Notes under the pieces: generated by a model | Told to the model about the DNA's origin: nothing | Databases searched by the model: none | The model's input: the letters and a program-made list of their open reading frames with translations, nothing else | Program-made: the position numbers and the translations under genes | Part shown: positions 63,879-64,000 of the stretch, piece after piece | How positions within the stretch are numbered: position 1 is the stretch's first letter | How the letters are laid out: every line of letters starts with the position of its first letter | Assembly (NCBI RefSeq): GCF_003288805.1 | Contig: NZ_NHYK01000006.1 | Location: 1-64,000, forward strand | Direction: 5' to 3' | Length of the DNA stretch: 64,000 bases | Source of the DNA: Helicobacter sp. 10-6591 | GTDB lineage: Bacteria > Campylobacterota > Campylobacteria > Campylobacterales > Helicobacteraceae

Positions 63879-64000
63879 TTAGGATTTTTTTCTCATGGTG
63901 CGAAGTGTGGAAGCAGCCACTCTTATACGTACAATGGTTCCATCTTCAAGCTTTATTTTGATTTTGCGTAGATTTGGCAAAAGCCTCCTCTTGCTCTTAT
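63879..64000 (-). CDS. rpmB: 50S ribosomal protein L28 (5' end outside window)
   Basis: The minus strand reads ...[20 protein letters not shown]...[13 protein letters not shown] followed by TAA at 63881-63879, which is the C-terminal two thirds of L28. The start lies beyond base 64000. It precedes the potassium channel gene, as in H. pylori. Confidence 0.9.
   Translation of the reverse strand, partial: KSKRRLLPNLRKIKIKLEDGTIVRIRVAASTLRTMRKKS

Noticed and set aside
1-64000. CRISPR array, tRNA/rRNA genes or insertion sequences
   Set aside because: I saw no regularly spaced repeats, cloverleaf genes, rRNA motifs, transposase or terminal inverted repeats.

Overview
The window is a chromosomal segment of a Helicobacter species, most likely from the enterohepatic group rather than H. 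pylori. The evidence is the protein repertoire: HP1021-type orphan regulator, fused IspDF, CznABC metal efflux, CheA with a C-terminal receiver plus CheV, an RCK potassium channel next to ribosomal protein L28, cysteine-rich Sel1 proteins, Helicobacter-type outer-membrane proteins and a VacA/Ima-style autotransporter. AT-rich intergenic DNA and TATAAT/TACAAT -10 boxes without clear -35 boxes agree. Anthranilate synthase (trpEG), argC, argJ and thiC point away from H. pylori. No rRNA, tRNA, CRISPR array, insertion sequence or prophage was seen.

Layout. 1-2718: 5' part of a large autotransporter (minus strand) behind a leader with a T15 tract. 3079-8046: smpB and purL (minus), then trpE-trpG (plus). 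8132-11759: two outer-membrane proteins, trmL and a LigB-type dioxygenase. 11887-18051: ftsW, a glycosyltransferase-like gene broken at a G10 tract, a giant AsmA-like protein and mltG. 18052-19131: about 1.1 kb with no intact gene. 19158-23791: petABC (cytochrome bc1), nadE and a peroxiredoxin. 23908-33408: a plus-strand block with gamma-carbonic-anhydrase-like protein, a C11-tract methyltransferase, rpoZ-spoT-tyrS, a nitronate monooxygenase, amiA, a membrane protein and a Sel1 protein. 33414-37312: UPF0306 protein, cytochrome c peroxidase, MarR regulator and a membrane protein with an in-frame (TA)8 repeat. 37560-46483 (minus): DUF3240 protein, cznABC, nudix hydrolase, thiC, hemW. 46627-54835: ispDF, the HP1021-like regulator, wecA, pgpA, rsfS, nadD, a YejA-like binding protein and manC. 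55043-60738 (plus): argC, a metallophosphoesterase, cheV, cheA, cheW. 60826-64000: a small divergent helical-protein/HTH-regulator pair, argJ, a potassium channel and the end of rpmB.

Most genes are housekeeping, and several neighbour sets match H. pylori order as I recall it: rpoZ-spoT-tyrS-NPD-amiA, ispDF-HP1021, cznCBA, cheV-cheA-cheW, kchA-rpmB. The more unusual layer is a set of simple-sequence tracts attached to surface-related genes: T15 in an autotransporter promoter, A14 upstream of an outer-membrane protein, G10 in a glycosyltransferase-like gene (read as OFF), C11 in a methyltransferase (ON) and (TA)8 in a multi-spanning membrane protein (ON). Together these look like a contingency-locus set for varying the cell surface. 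Other points of interest are a divergent small-gene/HTH module with tandem operator-like repeats (60826-61414), a compositionally foreign-looking thiC next to a perfect 32-bp palindrome, and a palindromic operator in front of the peroxiredoxin gene.
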